64,000 nt of DNA from Conexibacter sp. SYSU D00693 (GCF_017084525.1 NZ_CP070950.1:1364001-1428000), one strand, 5' to 3'. Positions 41,642-50,545 are shown, counted from the first letter of the stretch. Made by a program: numbers and translations. Notes: generated by a model from the sequence alone, not told the origin.

Positions 41642-42484
41642 CTAGCGCGAGGGGGCCGGGCGGCGCTGCTCGGTCGGGACGGTCCCGGTCTCGTCCTCCC
41701 AGGTGCGCGGGGGCCAGGCGCCCCACCAGTTGTCGCAGGCGCCGTCGAGGGTGACGACGGTGCCCGAGAGGGTCCGGCCGAAGGGTGAGGCGAGGAGGGC
41801 GACGAGCCAGCCGAACTCCTCCATGCGGCCCAGGCGCTGGAGCGGGACGGTCGCCGCGGCCTGGCGCCAGATGTTCTCCGGGTACTTGCGCAGCGACTCG
41901 GTGTCGAAGCGGCCGATGGCGGCGGCGACGAGCGCGATCCCCTCCCCCGCCCAGCGCTCCGCCAGCTCGCGCGTCAGCGACTCGACGGCGGCCCGCGCCG
42001 CGCCGGTGTGGGCCATCGCCGGCATCCCGTGGTGCGGGGAGACCGTGACGTTCACCACGCTGCCCGAGCGCTGCGGGAGGAAGGCGCGCTGCGCGGCGAC
42101 GGTCGTCATCCGCAGCGTCCCCTCCACGTTGAGGCGCTGGACCGCCTGCCAGCCCTTGGCCGCGATGTCCTCGGCGGGGACGAAGTACTGACCGCCGGCG
42201 TTGTTGACGAGGACGTCGAGGCGGCCGTGGCGCTCGAGCGCCGCGCCGACGATCGCCTCGGCGCCCTCGTCGGTGCGGATGTCCCCCACGACCCAGGAAC
42301 ACCGCTCGCCGATCCGCTCGGCGGCCTCCTGCAGCACCTCCTCGCGCCGGCCGGCGATGACGACGTGCGCGCCGCAGCGGGCGAGCTCGGTCGCGGCCTC
42401 GCGGCCGAGGTTCGTCCCGCCGCCGGTGACGAGGCAGACGCGCCCGTCGAGCGCGCCGTCGGCGAACACGGAGGACGGGTCCAT
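41642..42484 (-). CDS. SDR-family oxidoreductase with atypical active site
   Basis: 280 residues, Rossmann fold with VTGGGTNLGRE (cofactor binding) and NNAGGQYF. At the catalytic Tyr-x3-Lys position it reads GMPAMAHTGAARAAVESLTR, so Tyr and Lys are replaced by His and Ala/Arg. That GMAHTGAARA pattern is shared by a subgroup of enoyl/dienoyl-CoA-type and citronellyl-CoA-pathway SDRs, so this is probably a subgroup feature and not damage. The substrate is probably an acyl-CoA; inferred. Confidence 0.8.
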   Translation of the reverse strand: MDPSSVFADGALDGRVCLVTGGGTNLGREAATELARCGAHVVIAGRREEVLQEAAERIGERCSWVVGDIRTDEGAEAIVGAALERHGRLDVLVNNAGGQYFVPAEDIAAKGWQAVQRLNVEGTLRMTTVAAQRAFLPQRSGSVVNVTVSPHHGMPAMAHTGAARAAVESLTRELAERWAGEGIALVAAAIGRFDTESLRKYPENIWRQAAATVPLQRLGRMEEFGWLVALLASPFGRTLSGTVVTLDGACDNWWGAWPPRTWEDETGTVPTEQRRPAPSR

Positions 42485-42512
42485 GGGCCGGGACCCTACG
42501 GCGCGGGCGCGG

Positions 42513-42974
42513 CTACGAGGTCTGGCGGCGGCGCAGGAGCAGCGCGCCGGCCGCGAGCAGGACGAGGCCCGCGGCGATGAGCGGCAGCGGCTCGGCGCCG
42601 GTGTTCGCCAGCCCGCCGCTCGTGCCCGTCGGAGTGCTCGCGGGCACCTGGGACGCGGAGGCGGGCGCGGCGCCGGCGCTCGGCGTCGGCGTCACGGGCG
42701 CCGGGTCGTCCGGGACCGTGACCGTCGCGCCCTCGTCGTCGCTCTCCTCGTCGGGGACCGTGACGGTGACGCCCGGGTCCTCCTCCTCCTCGGCGGGCGT
42801 GGTCTCGGCCGGGGCGGTGAGCGTCGGGTCCGGCGTCGTCGGCGGGACCGTCGTCGTGTCCTGCGCGAGCGCGCCGGGCGCCGGCAGCAGGACGAGGGCG
42901 GCGACCAGGGCAGCGAGGAGGCGGTGCACGACGCGCCTCACCTGCCCGCTCGGCGACGGGACGTGACAGCTCAC
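42513..42974 (-). CDS. Cell-wall anchored protein with LAxTG-type sorting signal
   Basis: Up to 153 residues from the GTG at 42974; a GTG a few codons in (VRRVVHRLL) would also work. Signal peptide (LLAALVAALVLLPAPGALAQ), an acidic Thr/Pro/Val-rich spacer, then GGLANTGAEPLPLIAAGLVL and a RRR tail: a sortase substrate end of the LAxTG kind used by class E sortases of actinobacteria. No sortase gene in the window. Confidence 0.7.
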   Translation of the reverse strand: MSCHVPSPSGQVRRVVHRLLAALVAALVLLPAPGALAQDTTTVPPTTPDPTLTAPAETTPAEEEEDPGVTVTVPDEESDDEGATVTVPDDPAPVTPTPSAGAAPASASQVPASTPTGTSGGLANTGAEPLPLIAAGLVLLAAGALLLRRRQTS

Positions 42975-42995
42975 GTCCGGGAGCGTACCCGTGGC

Positions 42996-44027
42996 TCAGG
43001 CGGCGCGACGCTGGGGCGCGGGGACCGCGCGCAGGCGTCGGCGACGGCTGCTGCCGGGCAGCAGGGCGCCCTCGCGGCGCAGCTCGCGGACGGCGAGCGC
43101 GGTGCTGCGCCGGGCCTGCTCGAGGACCTCGACGCGGCGGCCGTGGGCCATGAGGTTGACGCCCATGAGCGCGACGTCCTCGGCGCTGGGCTGCACGAGC
43201 AGGACCTCGGTGCCCCTCGCGCGCAGCTTGCGCGCCTCGTGGCCCAGGCGCTTGCCCGACGCCGCACGCATGAGGGCGCCCATGCGCTCGCCCGGCGTCC
43301 CGCCGGCGGCCTCGGCCAGCGACGAGGTCGGGTTGAGGCAGACGACGAGGTCCAGGCCGCGCCCGCACAGGAGGTCGAGGTTCGACATGGAGCAGATGCC
43401 GCCGTCGACGTAGGAGCGTCCCGCCACCCTGACCGGGTGGTAGAAGCCGGGGATCGCGCAGGACGCGGCGACGGCGTCGGTGACGTCGGCCACGGGCGCG
43501 TCCTCACGGCCGAAGGCCACGCGCCGGCCCGTGCCGTAGTCCGCAGCGACGGCCCAGAAGGACGGGTGCTCGGGCCAGGCGCCCCGGACCTTGTCGCGCA
43601 CGAGGTCCTTGATGGGGTCCGTGGAGACGAAGCCGCGCGGCAGCAGGCCCGCCATGAGCATCGCGGGCGGCCGGCGGCGCAGGTGCACGAGGCTCGACAG
43701 CGCCAGGCGCGCCGAGCCGGGGCCGATCGGGGGCAGCGCCCTGGCCAGGCGCAGCTCGTGCCCGCCGACGCGCTCGGCCAGCTCGTCGGCGCGGTCGTCG
43801 GCGTCCTGGACGTCGTCGCCGGCCGGGCCCTGGAGGTGGGCGCCCATCAGCGCGGGCGCGAGGCCGTCGGCCACGATCGCGCCGACGACCGAGCCCGCCG
43901 AGGTGCCGACGACGTGCTCCGCCGAGGCCGGGTCCCACCCGGTCTCGTCGGCCAGCGCCTCCAGCGCCCCGACGAGCCACGAGGCGCCGACGACACCGCC
44001 GGCCCCCAGCACGAGTCCGATCCGCAT
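42996..44027 (-). CDS. Patatin-like phospholipase
   Basis: 343 residues. Oxyanion loop GLVLGAGGVVGASW, nucleophile GTSAGS and catalytic Asp in YVDGGI form the patatin Ser/Asp dyad. No signal peptide, so probably cytoplasmic or membrane-peripheral acyl-ester hydrolysis. The ATG at 44027 starts the domain directly, and an upstream in-frame ATG adds no conserved sequence. Confidence 0.88.
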   Translation of the reverse strand: MRIGLVLGAGGVVGASWLVGALEALADETGWDPASAEHVVGTSAGSVVGAIVADGLAPALMGAHLQGPAGDDVQDADDRADELAERVGGHELRLARALPPIGPGSARLALSSLVHLRRRPPAMLMAGLLPRGFVSTDPIKDLVRDKVRGAWPEHPSFWAVAADYGTGRRVAFGREDAPVADVTDAVAASCAIPGFYHPVRVAGRSYVDGGICSMSNLDLLCGRGLDLVVCLNPTSSLAEAAGGTPGERMGALMRAASGKRLGHEARKLRARGTEVLLVQPSAEDVALMGVNLMAHGRRVEVLEQARRSTALAVRELRREGALLPGSSRRRRLRAVPAPQRRAA

Positions 44028-44122
44028 GGCAGCGCCGCCTACCCGGGGAGGGTGTGCGAGAAGCACCGCGAGGGTCCGGGCCGGACGGCGGGATCGGGGC
44101 CCGACGCGCGATCATGGAGGCC

Positions 44123-44494
44123 ATGACCACCCTGGAGGTCGAGGGCGAGCGCGTCGTGGTGCGGTTCTCGGGCCGCCACGCCGTGATGGCGCTGGCGCGC
44201 TCGGTGAGCGTCCCGCTGGCGTCCGTGCGCTCGGCCACCGTGGTCCCCGACAGCTGGCAGGTCCGCGTCGGCTGGCGCCTGGGCGGCACCTTCCTGCCCC
44301 GGCGGCTGGCCTTCGGGCGCTTCCGCAAGGGCCAGGTGCGCACCTTCGCGGCGATGTACGCCGGCGAGCCGGCGGTCCTCCTCGAGCTCGAGGGCGACCA
44401 CTGGGACCGCCTCTGCATCGCCGTCGAGGACGCGGAGGCCGCGGTGCGCCGCATCACCGCGGCCACGGGGCAGTCGACGGACGCCGGCGGCTAG
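44123..44494 (+). CDS. Conserved hypothetical protein, PH-like
   Basis: 123 residues from MTTLEVEGERV, preceded by GGAGG. Mostly beta strands with one C-terminal helix (VEDAEAAVRRITAATG), which fits a small PH-like fold. LPRRLAFGRFRKGQVRTFAA is the most distinctive segment. The gene ends 16 bp before tRNA-Trp. Function unknown. Confidence 0.6.
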   Translation: MTTLEVEGERVVVRFSGRHAVMALARSVSVPLASVRSATVVPDSWQVRVGWRLGGTFLPRRLAFGRFRKGQVRTFAAMYAGEPAVLLELEGDHWDRLCIAVEDAEAAVRRITAATGQSTDAGG

Positions 44495-44510
44495 GATCCG
44501 AGGCACACCA

Positions 44511-44581
44511 GGGGGACTGGTGTAGTGGTAACACGGCGGTCTCCAAAACCGCAACTCGAGGTTCGATTCCTCGGTCCCCCG
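44511..44581 (+). tRNA. tRNA-Trp(CCA)
   Basis: 71 nt: acceptor GGGGGAC/GTCCCCC with discriminator G, anticodon loop CTCCAAA (CCA), T-arm GGTTCGATTCC. A TAGGAT -10 candidate is at 44492-44497, overlapping the stop of the upstream gene. Confidence 0.95.
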
Positions 44582-44600
44582 CTCGTCGCGCTGCGCTGAA

Positions 44601-44625
44601 GGCCCCGCTGTCCGACCGCGGGGCC
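44601..44625 (+). terminator. Hairpin terminator after tRNA-Trp
   Basis: Stem GGCCCCGC / GCGGGGCC with a 9-nt loop, 20 bp downstream of tRNA-Trp. Confidence 0.5.
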
Positions 44626-44686
44626 GCCGCTCAACTGCGACGCCCTGGCGCCGACCATCGAGAGGGTCCACGCAAGGAGCTCTCTC

Positions 44687-47600
44687 TTGTCTCGCCTCCC
44701 CAGGCTGGCGGCGCTGTGCGCGCTGCTGCTGTGCGTCCTGGCCGCCCCGGCCCAGGCCGACACCCCGTTCGACGTCGCCTACTCGAAGAACACGACGGGC
44801 GACATCGCCGTCATCGGCAACACCCTGCTGTCGTGCGCGACCGGCGCGACCGGCTGCGCCGACGCCCGCAACGGCACCGGCACGCTGAACAACAACAACT
44901 GGCCGATGGCCTTCGTCGACGTCGACAGCGACGGCGCGACCTTCAACAGCAGCTCGGCCACCCTCAGCCTGCTCGCCGGGCGCACGATCCTCAACGCGCA
45001 GCTCGTCTGGGGCGCGAACACGAAGGCCGGCGACACGGTCTCGGGCGTCGCCGGTGCCGACGCGCCCGATGCGGCGCTGAAGGACCGCGTGCGGTTCACC
45101 ACGCCCGCCGGGACCACGCAGGTCGTCGCCTCGCAGCTCGACACCGACGCGACCAACGGGTCCTCCCAGGACCGCTACGGCGCGGTGGCCGACGTCACCT
45201 CGCTGGTCCAGGCCGGCGGCGACGGCGTCTACGCGGTGGCCAACGTCCAGGCCGGCCGGGGCGGTGACCGCTACGCCGGCTGGGCGCTCGTCGTGACCTA
45301 CGCCCACCCGTCGCTCGAGCCCCACAACCTGACGGTCTTCAAGGGCTACGTCCCCGTCTCGTCCGGCAACCCGAAGACCATCACCGTCAACGGCTTCCAG
45401 ACGCCGAAGGCCGCGCCCTTCACCACGAAGCTCGGCCTCGTCTCCTACGAGGGCGACCTCGGCCTCGTCGGCGACCAGGCCTCAGTCGGCACGACGGAGC
45501 TCGCCAACGCGGCCAACCCGCTGAACAACACCTTCAACTCGACGATCGCCACCCCGGCGGCGTCGCGCACCCCCGGCTACGTCAACCAGCTCGGCTTCGA
45601 CGCGGACGAGTTCTCCATCGACGGGGCGCTCGCCCCGAACCAGACCTCGGCGCAGATCCCGCTCGAGACCGACAGCGACCGCTACATCCCGAACCTCGTC
45701 ACCTTCGTCTCCGACCTGCGCTCCCCGCGCTTCCTCCCCACCGAGTCGGTCGCCCCGTCGACGGGCGGCAAGGTCGAGCCGGGCGACGTGCTGACCTACA
45801 CGATCGTCGCCAAGAACGAGGGCGACGACCACGCCAAGGACGTCGTCGTCGAGCGGGACCTCGACCCCGACGTGCAGTACGTCCCGGGCTCGCTGACGGT
45901 CGACGGTGCCCCGGTCACCGACGCGACCAACGACGACACCGGCGAGATCACGGGCGGCACGCTGAAGTTCCCGCTCGGCGTCGTCAACGAGGGCGCCACG
46001 AAGACCATCACCTTCCAGGTGAAGGTCCCCGAGGCGATCGCCACCGGCACGCCGATCACCGGCACGACGAAGATCGACTACTCGGGCACCACCATGGCCG
46101 GGCTCGACCTCGAGGGCGAAGGCTCGTCCTCCGTCGTCGTCGTGCGCCCGGACCTCGCGGTGAGCGCGACCCACGGGACGCTGACGCGTGGCGACTCGGC
46201 GACCTACGAGCTGACCGCGGCCAACGTCGGCCAGGGCGGCACGCACGGGACGACGACGCTTGCGGCGACGTTCCCGGCTGGCCTGTCGGTCACGGGCGTG
46301 ACCGGCACGGGCTGGTCCTGCCTCTCGACGTCGTCGACGGTCTCCTGCACGCGCTCGGACCGCGCGGCCGCGGGGGCGTCGTTCCCGAAGGTCTTCGTGA
46401 CGGTGGACGTCGCCGAGTCGGCCACGACGCTGGACGTCGACGCCTCCGTCGACGGCGACCAGGACCTCAACGCCGCCAACGACGCGGTGACCTCGCCGGG
46501 CAACGCCTCGAGCACCGCCGACCTGCGGGTGACGGCCGTCGCCACCGGTGATGCCGGGGTGGGCAAGCCGCAGACCTGGACCTACACGATCCACAACGAC
46601 GGTCCGTCCTCGGCGACGGGCGTCGAGGGGGCGCTGTCGATCCCGGCCGGCCTGGTGCGCCAGGGCTCGGTCTCCTCGAGCCAGGGCAGCTGCGCCGCGG
46701 CCGGCCCGTGCACCATCGGCACCCTCGCCAAGGGCGCGACCGCCACGGTGACCCTCGTCGCCGTCCCGGGCTCGTCGCTCGCCGGCCTGACGACCGACCC
46801 GCGCCTCACCGTGAGCGCCACGACGACCGACCCGGACGCGACCGACGACCAGGGCGGCGACCCCGTGGCGGTCCGTCCCGCGGTCGACCTGATGGCCGGC
46901 GTCACCGCCGCGCCGACGGTCACGGCCGGCACGGCGGCGCAGTGGGACGTGACCCTGCGCAACGACGGCCCGTCGACGTCCTCGGCGACGCTGGCGGTGA
47001 CGCTCCCCGCCGGGCTCGCGTCGCCGACGGTCGAGCTCTGGAACGGCACGGCCTGCCCGGTCGTCTCCGGCGTCGCCACCTGCCCGGCGGTCACCCTGGG
47101 CGCCGGCGTGCAGCGCACGGCGACGGTCCGCGGGTCGGTCCCGGCCGGAGCCACGGCGGGCTCGACGCTCGCCGTGACCGCCCGGGGCACGACCTCGTCG
47201 GCGACCGACGAGCTCGACGCCACCGACGACGAGGCGACCGCCACGTCGACGGTCACGGGCCGCGCCGAGCTGTCCGTGGGCCCGACCGCGGCGCTGCCGG
47301 CCCTGACGATCGGCCAGGGCACCGACACCGCGTTCCCGGTGGGGAACACGGGCCCGTCCGAGGCGCACGACGTCGTCCTCGAGGTCGCGCTGCCCGCCGG
47401 CCTCGGCTTCGACGCCGCCGGCTCGGACGTGCGCTGCGTCGTCGTGGGCGGCAAGGTCCGCTGCGCGCTGGGCACGCTGGCCGTCGGCCAGACCGTCGCG
47501 CCGGTCGTCCGCCTCGTCGCGATGCGCGACGGCGCGGGGGCGAGCCGGCCGGTCAAGGCCACGGTCGACGCGACCGAGACCGACACCGACCCCAGCGACG

Positions 47601-48322
47601 ACGCGGTGACCGCCACGGCGACCATCGCCCCCGCGGTCGAGCTGTCGGTGAAGGCCGACGGTGCGCCGCAGGCCGCCGGTCGTGAGGTGTCCTACCGTCT
47701 CAAGGTCGCCAACGCCGGTCCCAACGAGGCCACCGACGTCACCGTCGAGGACGTGCTGCCCGAGGGCGCGGTCTACGAGAGCGCGACGGTCGAGGGCGGC
47801 GAGTGCACCATCGGCGGCGGTCGGGTGACGTGCCGTCTGGCGACCCTGCCCGTCGGCCAGGAGCGCACGATCTCCCTGCGCGTGAAGGTCAGCCCGCAGC
47901 AGGCCGGCCGGGCCTTCCAGACCGCGCCGGGCGTCGGTTCGGCCCAGGCCGCGCTGCGCGCCCCGGTGCTCGAGGCCCCGACGCTCGTCGTCGAGGCCGA
48001 GCGCGCCGAGTCGCCCGCCCCCGCGAAGGTCCCGGCGGCCTGCGTGTCGCGCCGGCGGTTCGCCATCCACTGGACCGTGCCGCGCGGCAGCCGCCCGACG
48101 TCCTTCCGGGTCGTCGTCAACGGCAAGACGGTCAAGCGCCTGGGGCGCTCGGCTCGGCGGTGGACGGTCGACCTCCGCGGCCGGACCCCCTCGACGGTCC
48201 GCGTGCAGGTCGTCGCGACGGGTCGCAGCGGCCGCAAGGTCGGGACGGCTCGCGTGTACCGCACGTGCCTGCGCAAGGCGGAGTCGGCGCTGCCGACGAT
48301 CCGCCTGGGCAAGGTCCGCTAG
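44687..48322 (+). CDS. Large secreted DUF11-repeat surface protein
   Basis: 1211 residues, TTG start with AAGGAG at good distance. Signal peptide ends at APAQADTP. Residues about 25-350 form an N-terminal beta domain; then at least five DUF11/CARDB-like beta-sandwich repeats follow, each with the pattern 'tYtltv.N.GpS.A..v.v...lP.gl' (for example TWTYTIHNDGPSSATGVEG, and VSYRLKVANAGPNEATDVTV). The last about 95 residues make a basic C-terminal domain (RKVGTARVYRTC). Extracellular or envelope-associated structural or adhesion role is likely. No sorting signal or TM anchor at the C-terminus. Confidence 0.82.
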   Translation: MSRLPRLAALCALLLCVLAAPAQADTPFDVAYSKNTTGDIAVIGNTLLSCATGATGCADARNGTGTLNNNNWPMAFVDVDSDGATFNSSSATLSLLAGRTILNAQLVWGANTKAGDTVSGVAGADAPDAALKDRVRFTTPAGTTQVVASQLDTDATNGSSQDRYGAVADVTSLVQAGGDGVYAVANVQAGRGGDRYAGWALVVTYAHPSLEPHNLTVFKGYVPVSSGNPKTITVNGFQTPKAAPFTTKLGLVSYEGDLGLVGDQASVGTTELANAANPLNNTFNSTIATPAASRTPGYVNQLGFDADEFSIDGALAPNQTSAQIPLETDSDRYIPNLVTFVSDLRSPRFLPTESVAPSTGGKVEPGDVLTYTIVAKNEGDDHAKDVVVERDLDPDVQYVPGSLTVDGAPVTDATNDDTGEITGGTLKFPLGVVNEGATKTITFQVKVPEAIATGTPITGTTKIDYSGTTMAGLDLEGEGSSSVVVVRPDLAVSATHGTLTRGDSATYELTAANVGQGGTHGTTTLAATFPAGLSVTGVTGTGWSCLSTSSTVSCTRSDRAAAGASFPKVFVTVDVAESATTLDVDASVDGDQDLNAANDAVTSPGNASSTADLRVTAVATGDAGVGKPQTWTYTIHNDGPSSATGVEGALSIPAGLVRQGSVSSSQGSCAAAGPCTIGTLAKGATATVTLVAVPGSSLAGLTTDPRLTVSATTTDPDATDDQGGDPVAVRPAVDLMAGVTAAPTVTAGTAAQWDVTLRNDGPSTSSATLAVTLPAGLASPTVELWNGTACPVVSGVATCPAVTLGAGVQRTATVRGSVPAGATAGSTLAVTARGTTSSATDELDATDDEATATSTVTGRAELSVGPTAALPALTIGQGTDTAFPVGNTGPSEAHDVVLEVALPAGLGFDAAGSDVRCVVVGGKVRCALGTLAVGQTVAPVVRLVAMRDGAGASRPVKATVDATETDTDPSDDAVTATATIAPAVELSVKADGAPQAAGREVSYRLKVANAGPNEATDVTVEDVLPEGAVYESATVEGGECTIGGGRVTCRLATLPVGQERTISLRVKVSPQQAGRAFQTAPGVGSAQAALRAPVLEAPTLVVEAERAESPAPAKVPAACVSRRRFAIHWTVPRGSRPTSFRVVVNGKTVKRLGRSARRWTVDLRGRTPSTVRVQVVATGRSGRKVGTARVYRTCLRKAESALPTIRLGKVR

Positions 48323-48339
48323 GCGGCGGGGGACCCGTG

Positions 48340-48371
48340 GCAGACACTTAGGCAGATGCCTAAGTGTCTGC
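48340..48371. promoter_or_regulatory. ArsR operator: perfect 15-bp inverted repeat
   Basis: GCAGACACTTAGGCA and its exact complement flank a 2-bp spacer. The inner TTAGGCA-GA-TGCCTAA is the kind of site known for ArsR proteins paired with SRPBCC genes. A TACGGT -10 box (48372-48377) abuts it, and the GTG start follows 7 bp later, so repressor binding would block the promoter. It might also act as the terminator hairpin of the upstream gene. Confidence 0.65.
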
Positions 48372-48384
48372 TACGGTCCCGGCC

Positions 48385-48741
48385 GTGTCGACGACGACCA
48401 CCGAGGACCTCGACCGCGCCTTCCACGCGCTGGCCGACCCGAGCCGCCGCGCGATCGTCGTGCGGCTCGCCGAGGGCCCTGCGTCGGTGAGCGAGCTCGC
48501 CGCGCCCCTGCAGCTGAAGCTGCCGTCGGTCATGCAGCACCTCGACGTGCTGCAGCGCAGCGGGCTCGTGCGCTCCGAGAAGGTCGGCCGCGTGCGGACC
48601 TGTCGGCTCGAGCCGGCGCGGTTGCGCACGGTGGAGGAGTGGGTCGTCCACCACCGCCGGACCTGGGAGCGGCGGCTGGACCTCCTCGGCGACGTCCTCG
48701 ACCGCGCCTTCCCCACCGACGACGAAGGGAGCTCGACGTGA
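48385..48741 (+). CDS. ArsR-family transcriptional regulator
   Basis: 118 residues from the GTG of VSTTTTEDLDRAF. Winged helix with LADPSRRAIVVRLAEGPASV and LPSVMQHLDVLQRSGLV as recognition helix. No metal-binding cysteines; this is the SdpR-like type that partners SRPBCC genes. Leaderless by position of the TACGGT box. It overlaps the SRPBCC gene by four bases. Confidence 0.88.
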   Translation: MSTTTTEDLDRAFHALADPSRRAIVVRLAEGPASVSELAAPLQLKLPSVMQHLDVLQRSGLVRSEKVGRVRTCRLEPARLRTVEEWVVHHRRTWERRLDLLGDVLDRAFPTDDEGSST

Positions 48742-49204
48742 GCATCCGCCAGCACGACTCCCCCTCCAGCGGCGCTTCGCCCAGTCGCCGGCGCAGACGT
48801 TCCGCGCCTGGTCGGACCCGGAGCTCAAGCGGCGCTGGTTCTCCCCGCCCGACGAGTGGGGCGACGCGGAGTGGTCGCTGGACTTCCGGGTCGGCGGCGG
48901 CGAGCTGAGCAAGGCGCGCGACACCGACGGCGTGCTCCACGAGTTCCGCAGCCGGTTCCACGACATCGTCGAAGGCGAGCGGATCGTCTTCGCCTACGAC
49001 CTGCTGCTCGACGGCCGGCTGATCTCCGTCTCGCTCACGACGGTCGAGGTGCGAGCGGCCGATGATGGCGGCACGCGCCTCGTCTTCTGCGAGCACGGGG
49101 CGTTCTTCGACGACCTGGAGGACCCCGCGGAGCGCGAGCACGGCACCGGCCTGCTCCTCGACGGGCTCGAGCGCTTCCTCGCCGGCGAGTCGGCGGTCGC
49201 ATGA
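48738..49204 (+). pseudogene. SRPBCC/AHSA1-family protein, frameshifted at its start
   Basis: GTG start MSIRQHDSP overlaps arsR, then the frame breaks in the C-run at 48760-48764. Adding one C gives LQRRFAQSPAQTFRAWSDPE, then RRWFSPPDEWGDAEWSLDF and on to the stop, 155 residues of normal SRPBCC (START-like ligand-binding fold). As written, a shorter product could begin inside at 48932. Because the gene sits in a well-kept operon with arsR and GST, a homopolymer read error is the likeliest reason. Function: small hydrophobic ligand binding, unknown ligand. Confidence 0.75.
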
Positions 49205-49854
49205 CGGTCGTCCTGCACGAGCACCCCTTCGCGGCCTACTGCTGGAAGGCGCTCGTCGCGCTGGAGGAGCGCGGCGTGCCGTACGAGACGGTGCTCGTCG
49301 AGGACCGCGCGCCGCTCGAGGCGCTGTGGCCGCTGGCGAGCATCCCGGTGCTCGAGGACGACGGCATGGTGGTCGCCGAGTCCTCCGTCGTCGTCGAGCA
49401 CCTCGACCGCCACGGCAACGCTCCGCCGATGGTGCCGCTCGACCACGACGCGGCGCTGCGCGTCCGGCTCTGGGACCGCGTCATCGACGGGTACGTCGCG
49501 ACGCCGATGCAGACGATCGTCGGCGACGTCCTGCGCCCGGAGGGGTCGGGCGACGCCTACGGCGTGGCGCAGGCGCACGCGCAGTTCGACCGCATCTACC
49601 GCGTGCTCGACGACCACCTCGCGGCGAGCGACGGGCCGTGGCTGGCGGGCGCGTCGTTCTCGCTGGCCGACTGCGCCGCCGCGCCGGCACTGCACTACGC
49701 CGACGTCCTGCACCGCCTCGACCGCGACGCCCACCCGGCGCTGGCGGCCTACGAGGAGCGGCTGTTCGCGCGCCCGTCGGTGACGCGGGTCGTCGAGCGG
49801 GCGCGGCCGTACCGGCACCTCTTCCCCCTGCCCTGGCCGGCGCACGTCGCCTGA
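49201..49854 (+). CDS. Glutathione S-transferase-like protein
   Basis: 217 residues. Thioredoxin-fold N-terminal domain (VVLHEHPFAAYCWKALVALE, IPVLEDDG, and AESSVVVEHLD, the glutathione-gamma-glutamyl region) and an all-helical C-terminal domain (GASFSLADCAAAPALHY). ATGA overlap with the SRPBCC gene. Actinobacteria of this kind often lack glutathione, so another thiol may be used; that is inference. Confidence 0.85.
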   Translation: MTVVLHEHPFAAYCWKALVALEERGVPYETVLVEDRAPLEALWPLASIPVLEDDGMVVAESSVVVEHLDRHGNAPPMVPLDHDAALRVRLWDRVIDGYVATPMQTIVGDVLRPEGSGDAYGVAQAHAQFDRIYRVLDDHLAASDGPWLAGASFSLADCAAAPALHYADVLHRLDRDAHPALAAYEERLFARPSVTRVVERARPYRHLFPLPWPAHVA

Positions 49855-49886
49855 GCGGCGGCGCCGGCGCGTCACCCGTCGGTCGA

Positions 49887-49970
49887 TGCGGGTGGAGGGA
49901 CTCGAACCCCCACGGCCAGGTGGCCACGAGGACCTAAACCTCGCGCGTCTGCCAGTTCCGCCACACCCGC
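49887..49970 (-). tRNA. tRNA-Leu(TAG)
   Basis: 84 nt with acceptor GCGGGTG/CACCCGC, discriminator A, anticodon loop TTTAGGT (TAG), a long variable arm (TGGCCACCTGGCCG region), and T-arm GGTTCGAGTCC. Confidence 0.94.
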
Positions 49971-50031
49971 GGGTCGCTTGGGCGAAGAACCGCTGCAAGC
50001 GCCGGACGCGGATTGTAAGGTCGCCAGCGAG

Positions 50032-50502
50032 ATGGCTGCCGCTGCCCGCAACCGCGACGTGATCATCGAGCACCCGAACCGGGAGAAGGCCGCCTCCAAG
50101 GCGACGAAGGCCACGGTCATCGTGCTCCTCCTCGCGTCGGTCGCCCTCATCGCGATCGTCACGGTCGGCGGCTGGGACGCCCTCGAGGGCGCCAAGCCCG
50201 TGCAGCTCGCCTACCTCGCGATCTACCTCGTGATGGCCTACTACGTCGCCCGCTGGAACCGCGGCGTGCTGCCCGTCATCGCGGCCCTCGCGATCATCAT
50301 GGCCATCTTCGCCGCGGTCGCCACGCCGGAGTGGTTCGACCGCACCAAGGACGGCTTCACGAGCCCGACCCTCGACGAGGGCGTCCTCGGCACCATCACG
50401 GCGATCATCGTCCCGGCCCAGGCCCTCCTCATCGCGTTCGCGATGCGCGGCTTCGCGCAGGCGTGGAACGTCGAGGTGGAGCGGCAGGTCGAGCGGTCGT
50501 AG
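50032..50502 (+). CDS. Four-TM membrane protein, unknown function
   Basis: 156 residues from MAAAARNRD. Basic cytoplasmic N-terminus, then four hydrophobic helices (VIVLLLASVALIAIVTVGG; YLAIYLVMAYYVA; VIAALAIIMAIFAAVA; TAIIVPAQALLIAFAM), ending with a charged helix (WNVEVERQVERS). Similar small proteins are widespread in actinobacteria. No function inferred. Confidence 0.6.
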   Translation: MAAAARNRDVIIEHPNREKAASKATKATVIVLLLASVALIAIVTVGGWDALEGAKPVQLAYLAIYLVMAYYVARWNRGVLPVIAALAIIMAIFAAVATPEWFDRTKDGFTSPTLDEGVLGTITAIIVPAQALLIAFAMRGFAQAWNVEVERQVERS

Positions 50503-50528
50503 GGCTCAGTCTCGCCCGGAGGCCGCGG

Positions 50529-50534
50529 TACGAT
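50529..50534 (+). promoter_or_regulatory. -10 box of tRNA-Leu(CAA)
   Basis: TACGAT, 11 bp before the 5' end of the mature tRNA. Confidence 0.45.
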
Positions 50535-50545
50535 CCGCGCGTCAA

